From assembly GCA_016781635.1 (NCBI GenBank), contig JADDPY010000441.1:1-16368 (forward strand): a stretch of DNA of 16,368 nucleotides, in the 5' to 3' direction. Origin of the DNA: Rubrobacter sp. (GTDB lineage: Bacteria > Actinomycetota > Rubrobacteria > Rubrobacterales > Rubrobacteraceae). The position numbers and the translations under genes are program-made. Of the stretch, positions 13,275 through 16,368 are shown one piece after another (within the stretch, counting starts at the first letter, position 1; every line of letters starts with the position of its first letter). The notes under the pieces were generated by a model that did not search any database, was not told the origin of the DNA, and saw only the letters and a program-made list of their open reading frames with translations.

Positions 13275-14260
13275 GCGTGCGCGCGGTGGTGGTGAGGGAG
13301 TTTGGTGCGCCGGATGACATGGCCCTGGAGGACGTGCGGGAGCCCGAGCCGGGGCCGGGCGAGATCCTGGTGGGCGTCAGGGCCGCGGGCGTCAATTATC
13401 CAGATCTGCTCGTCGTGCGGGGGGAGTACCAGATCCTGCCGGAGCCGCCCTTCAGCCCCGGCAAGGAGGTCGCAGGCATCGTGGAGGCGGTGGGGGACGG
13501 CGTCTCGGGGTTCGGGGTCGGCGAGCGCGTGATGGCGCAGATGGAGTACGGAGGGTACGGTGAGAAGGTGGTCGCGAAGGCGGTCAACGCCGTCGCTATG
13601 CCTCCGGGGATGGGTTTCGAGGAGGCCGCCGCTTTCGGCCTCGTCAACCTGACCGCATACTTTGCGCTCGTTCGGCGTGCGCGCTTGCTTCCCGGGGAGA
13701 CGGTGCTCGTCACGGGGGCCGCGGGGGGCGTGGGCAGCGCGGGCGTGCAGCTCGCCAAAGCGTTCGGGGCGACGGTGATCGCGACGGCCAGCACGCAGGA
13801 GAAGCGGGCGCTCGCGTTGGATCTGGGGGCGGACCACGCTATCGAGCCGGACCCGGGGACGCTCAAGGAGCGGGTCAGGGGGCTCACCGGGGGACGTGGG
13901 GTCGACGTCATCCTGGAGTCAGTCGGCGGCGACCTCTTCGACGCCTCCTTAAGGGCGATCGCCTGGGAGGGGCGGCTCGTGGTCATCGGGTTCGCGAGCG
14001 GGCGCATCCCGACGGTGAAAGCCGGGCACGTGCTCGTCAAGAACGTCTCCGTCGTGGGCCTCCAGGTCAGCGATTATCGGGAGCGGGAGCCCGAAGCGGT
14101 CCGCGAGGCCTACGAGGTGCTGCTCGAGATGTACGCGAAAAGGCTCCTCAGGGCGCACGTCGCGAAGATCTACCCTCTGGAGAACGCGGCCGAGGCTCTG
14201 GAGGAGGTCCGAGCTGGAAGGGCCGGGGGCAAGGTAGTGCTGACAACGGGGGGGAAGTGA
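13271..14260 (+). CDS. MDR-superfamily NADPH:quinone oxidoreductase / enoyl reductase-like
   Basis: A 329-aa medium-chain dehydrogenase/reductase of the zinc-free quinone oxidoreductase group. Visible are the GroES-like N-terminal domain (GVNYPDLLVVRGEY at about 40-53, PGKEVAGIVEAVG at 63-75, GERVMA), the Rossmann motif GAAGGVG (149-155), LDLGADHAIE, GRGVDVILESVGGDLF, and the C-terminal AGKVVL-type ending (GGKVVLTTG). Zinc ligands are lacking. In a CoA pathway such a protein may reduce an enoyl-CoA or act on a quinone or enone using NADPH; the sequence cannot decide. GTG 13271 overlaps the previous stop (GTGA), and its own stop overlaps the next start (TGATG), so translation is coupled on both sides. 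Confidence 0.88.
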   Translation: MSVRAVVVREFGAPDDMALEDVREPEPGPGEILVGVRAAGVNYPDLLVVRGEYQILPEPPFSPGKEVAGIVEAVGDGVSGFGVGERVMAQMEYGGYGEKVVAKAVNAVAMPPGMGFEEAAAFGLVNLTAYFALVRRARLLPGETVLVTGAAGGVGSAGVQLAKAFGATVIATASTQEKRALALDLGADHAIEPDPGTLKERVRGLTGGRGVDVILESVGGDLFDASLRAIAWEGRLVVIGFASGRIPTVKAGHVLVKNVSVVGLQVSDYREREPEAVREAYEVLLEMYAKRLLRAHVAKIYPLENAAEALEEVRAGRAGGKVVLTTGGK

Positions 14261-15477
14261 TGGATCGGGAAGGCCCGCTCTCGGGCGTGCGCATCGTCGA
14301 CGTTTCGACCTCGTACGCCGGGCCGACGGCCACGATGTACCTCGGCGACATGGGCGCCGACGTGGTCAAGGTCGAGCGGCCGGTAACCGGGGACGACACG
14401 CGTTTGTGGGGACCGCCGTTCCTCGGCGGGGAGTCCGCCTGGTTTCTCTCGGCCAACAGGAACAAGCGCAGCGTCTGCCTCGACTTCTCGAAGAAGGAGG
14501 GGCTCCAGGCGCTTATGCGCCTGCTCGAGGAGGCCGACGTCTTCGTGGAGAACCTCAACCCCTCCAAGCTGAAGAGGCTCGGGCTCGACCCGGATACGCT
14601 CTGCGCGCGGTTCCCGCGCCTCGTCTACTGCGCCCTCTCGGGGTTCGGGCTGGACGGGCCCGACCGTGACCGGCCCGGGTACGACCTCATCGCCCAGGCC
14701 GGCTCCGGCCTCATGAGCGTCACCGGCGAACGGGGCGGCACGCCCCAGCGCGTGAGCACCGCGCTCTCCGACGTCGTCGCGGGCATGGTCGCCGCCTTCG
14801 CCGTCGCCGCGGCCCTGGTGCGCCAGCGGCTCACCGGCGAGGGCGAGCTGGTAGACGTGTCGCTCCTCGACGCCGACCTCGCGCTCATGGCGCCGCGCAT
14901 CGCCAGCTTCCTCGCCGGCGAGCCAGAGCCGCGGCCCAGCGGGGGGACGGACTCCGTGCTCGCCGTCTACCAGCCCTTCGACACCGCCGACCGCCCGGTA
15001 GTGGTGGCGGTCGGCAACGACGAGATGTGGCGGCGGTTCTGCGAAGCCCTCGGGCTCAAGAGGCTCGGGACCGACCCCGAGCTCGCGACCAACGCCGGGC
15101 GGCGCGAGAGGCGCGGCGAGATCCTGGAGGTGATCTCCGACCGGCTCCTCGAAGAGCCGGCGGAGTACTGGGTGAAGCTTCTCGGGGAGGCGGCGGTGCC
15201 CTGCCAGACGGTCCGCTTCCTCTCGGAGGTCGTCGAGGACCCGCAGGTCGAGGCGCGACGCGCGATCACCGAGACCCCCCATCCCCGGGCCGGGACGGTG
15301 CGCGTCGTGGGGAGCCCCTGGCGCCTCTGGACGGACGGGGCGCCCGAGCTACGACCGGCCCCCATCCTCGGGGCGGACACCGTGGAGGTCCTGGAGGAGG
15401 CCGGATACGCGGCCGAGGAGGTAAGCGAGTTGCTGAGAGGAGGAGCCGCATGGGCGAGCACGACGCGGACGTCCTGA
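14260..15477 (+). CDS. Family III (CaiB/BaiF) CoA-transferase
   Basis: A 405-aa protein of the formyl-CoA transferase/CaiB family, which moves CoA between carboxylates through an aspartyl-CoA anhydride. The N-terminal LSGVRIVDVSTSYAGPTATMYLGDMGADVVKVERP is diagnostic. The putative nucleophile Asp lies in ALSDVVAG. In contrast to the gene two before it, the racemase histidine is replaced by Tyr (RPGYDLIAQ), so this one should be a true transferase. It may provide CoA activation of a substrate from another acyl-CoA, as an alternative to the ligase. ATG 14260 overlaps the previous TGA by 1 nt; GTG 14257 would add one residue. Its last 28 nt overlap the following gene. Confidence 0.88.
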   Translation: MDREGPLSGVRIVDVSTSYAGPTATMYLGDMGADVVKVERPVTGDDTRLWGPPFLGGESAWFLSANRNKRSVCLDFSKKEGLQALMRLLEEADVFVENLNPSKLKRLGLDPDTLCARFPRLVYCALSGFGLDGPDRDRPGYDLIAQAGSGLMSVTGERGGTPQRVSTALSDVVAGMVAAFAVAAALVRQRLTGEGELVDVSLLDADLALMAPRIASFLAGEPEPRPSGGTDSVLAVYQPFDTADRPVVVAVGNDEMWRRFCEALGLKRLGTDPELATNAGRRERRGEILEVISDRLLEEPAEYWVKLLGEAAVPCQTVRFLSEVVEDPQVEARRAITETPHPRAGTVRVVGSPWRLWTDGAPELRPAPILGADTVEVLEEAGYAAEEVSELLRGGAAWASTTRTS

Positions 15478-16238
15478 TCCCGGACCAAAAGGGTCGCGTG
15501 CGCTATCTGACCCTGAACCGCCCGCGCGTCCTGAACACCCTGAACGCCGACGTCTTCGCCTCGCTCGAGGCCGAGATAGCGTACGTAAAGGGGGACCCCG
15601 GCACCCGCGCGGTCGTCCTGACCGGGGCCGGAGAGCGGGCGTTCTCGGCCGGCGCCGACCTCGACGAGCTGACCGGCCTCGACCCGGTGGACGTCAGGGA
15701 ACTTCTCGGCGGGGGGCAGCGCGTGTTCCGGGCCCTGGAGAGGCTCGGGAAGCCGACGATCGCCGCCGTCAACGGCTACGCTCTGGGGTGCGGTTTCGAG
15801 CTGGCGCTCTCCTGCTCGCTCGTCGTGGGGGCGGAGCGCGCGAGGTTCGGCCTGCCGGAGGCCGGTCTCGGCCTGATCCCCGGCTACGGCGGGACCCAGC
15901 GACTCCCCCGCCTGATCGGGAGGCCGGCGGCGCTCAAGCTCATGCTCACCGGAGGGCGAATAGACGCGGCCGAGGCCCACGAGCTCGGCGTCCTCTGCGG
16001 GCCGCCCGTGCCGGACGAAGGGCTGCTCGACGTCGCCGAGGATCTGGCGGAGGAGATAGCTTCTTCGAGCCCCAGGGCCGTGGCCCTGATCCTGGAGTCG
16101 GTCGGCTCCTCGGACGGCCTCGACGGGCCGCTCGCGCACGAGACCACGCTCGCCGCCCTTGCCGCCTCCTCGGAGGACGCGGCGGAGGGGATAGCGGCCT
16201 TCCGCGAGAAGCGCAAGCCCGACTTTGGGGGCAAGTGA
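15450..16238 (+). CDS. Enoyl-CoA hydratase
   Basis: A 262-aa crotonase. Unlike the MenB/BadI-like protein, it has both hydratase glutamates: Glu117 (GCGFELALSC) and Glu137 (GLPEAGLGLIPGYGGTQRL). FSAGADL (65-71) and the Gly113-Cys114-Gly115 turn would form the oxyanion hole. It should add water to a trans-2-enoyl-CoA to give a 3-hydroxyacyl-CoA, substrate for the dehydrogenases of operon 1 or for the SDR next door. One difference from the common motif is Ser for Asp in LSCSLVV. ATG 15450 is set by GAGGAGG (15436-15443); an upstream extension in the same frame is Arg/Gly-rich shadow sequence. It overlaps the previous gene by 28 nt and the next by 1 nt. Confidence 0.92.
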   Translation: MGEHDADVLIPDQKGRVRYLTLNRPRVLNTLNADVFASLEAEIAYVKGDPGTRAVVLTGAGERAFSAGADLDELTGLDPVDVRELLGGGQRVFRALERLGKPTIAAVNGYALGCGFELALSCSLVVGAERARFGLPEAGLGLIPGYGGTQRLPRLIGRPAALKLMLTGGRIDAAEAHELGVLCGPPVPDEGLLDVAEDLAEEIASSSPRAVALILESVGSSDGLDGPLAHETTLAALAASSEDAAEGIAAFREKRKPDFGGK

Positions 16239-16368
16239 TGTTCGAGGGGGCGCTCGAGGGGCGCATTGCTATAGTCACCGGAGCCGGGCGGGGAATCGGG
16301 CGGGCCATCGCGCTCGCCCTGGCCGGGGCGGGGGCGGACGTGGCCCTCGCCGCGCGCAGCGCCGCGGA
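16238..16368 (+). CDS. Short-chain dehydrogenase/reductase, 3' end beyond window
   Basis: The first 43 residues of an SDR, cut by the window edge. LEGRIAIVTGAGRGIGRAIA carries the TGxxxGxG cofactor motif at 14-21, followed by the usual alpha-helix and a second beta-strand (ADVALAARS). The Ala-Arg-Ser after the second strand is often seen in NADPH-preferring, FabG-like members. ATG 16238 overlaps the preceding TGA (TGATG), so it is the last visible gene of operon 2. By context it probably handles a hydroxyacyl- or ketoacyl-CoA, for example like BadH; this is inference. The catalytic residues lie outside the window. Confidence 0.85.
   Translation, partial: MFEGALEGRIAIVTGAGRGIGRAIALALAGAGADVALAARSAA

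Noticed and set aside
1..16368. CRISPR array, rRNA or replication origin
   Set aside because: No regularly spaced repeats with unique spacers, no rRNA-like sequence and no DnaA-box cluster were seen.

Overview
The window comes from a high-GC bacterium. Codon use strongly favours G/C at third positions, GTG and TTG starts are common, and Shine-Dalgarno sequences are purine-rich. Gene content (FadR-type regulator, several family III CoA-transferases, crotonases, Actinobacteria-style tyrosine integrase, DUF2795 protein) fits an actinomycete. Rubrobacter or a relative is my best guess, but nothing in the sequence proves the genus.

Left part (1-2350): a small DUF2795-like gene, a ~250-bp element with terminal inverted repeats that looks like a MITE, a monocistronic short-chain dehydrogenase of the SDR16C/retinol-dehydrogenase type, and about 570 bp with no convincing gene.

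Middle part (2350-6440): an accessory, lower-GC region. A SAM-I-type riboswitch with its own -10 box and a rho-independent terminator precedes a 33-codon ORF that overlaps a 217-aa protein I do not recognise. Next come a complete tyrosine integrase and a PD-(D/E)XK nuclease-like gene split by a frameshift at a run of seven G. The region ends in the 3' half of a tRNA-Arg(ACG) gene (minus strand, broken exactly at the anticodon loop), flanked on both sides by 11-bp-period direct repeats that look like integrase arm sites. I read this as an integration scar, perhaps the junction of two islands stacked at one tRNA gene.

Right part (6730-16368): a CoA-thioester catabolic cluster in two plus-strand operons around a FadR-type GntR regulator. 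Operon 1 has two tandem 3-hydroxyacyl-CoA dehydrogenases, a crotonase closest to MenB/BadI, and an acyl-CoA synthetase. The regulator follows with its own promoter. Operon 2 has an alpha-methylacyl-CoA racemase-like protein, a quinone-oxidoreductase-like MDR enzyme, a family III CoA-transferase, an enoyl-CoA hydratase and an SDR that runs off the window; these genes overlap by 1 to 28 nt. A 21-bp perfect palindrome lies in the operon 1 promoter, and a shared AAAGTCYGAYAG motif lies in the promoters of the regulator and operon 2.

Together the genes could activate a carboxylic acid to its CoA ester (ligase or CoA-transferase), correct alpha-carbon stereochemistry (racemase), hydrate and oxidise at the beta position (hydratase, dehydrogenases, SDR), and cut the beta-keto product hydrolytically (BadI-like enzyme). 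No thiolase and no acyl-CoA dehydrogenase is visible here. That makes a cyclic or branched acid with hydrolytic ring or chain cleavage a reasonable but unproven substrate hypothesis.
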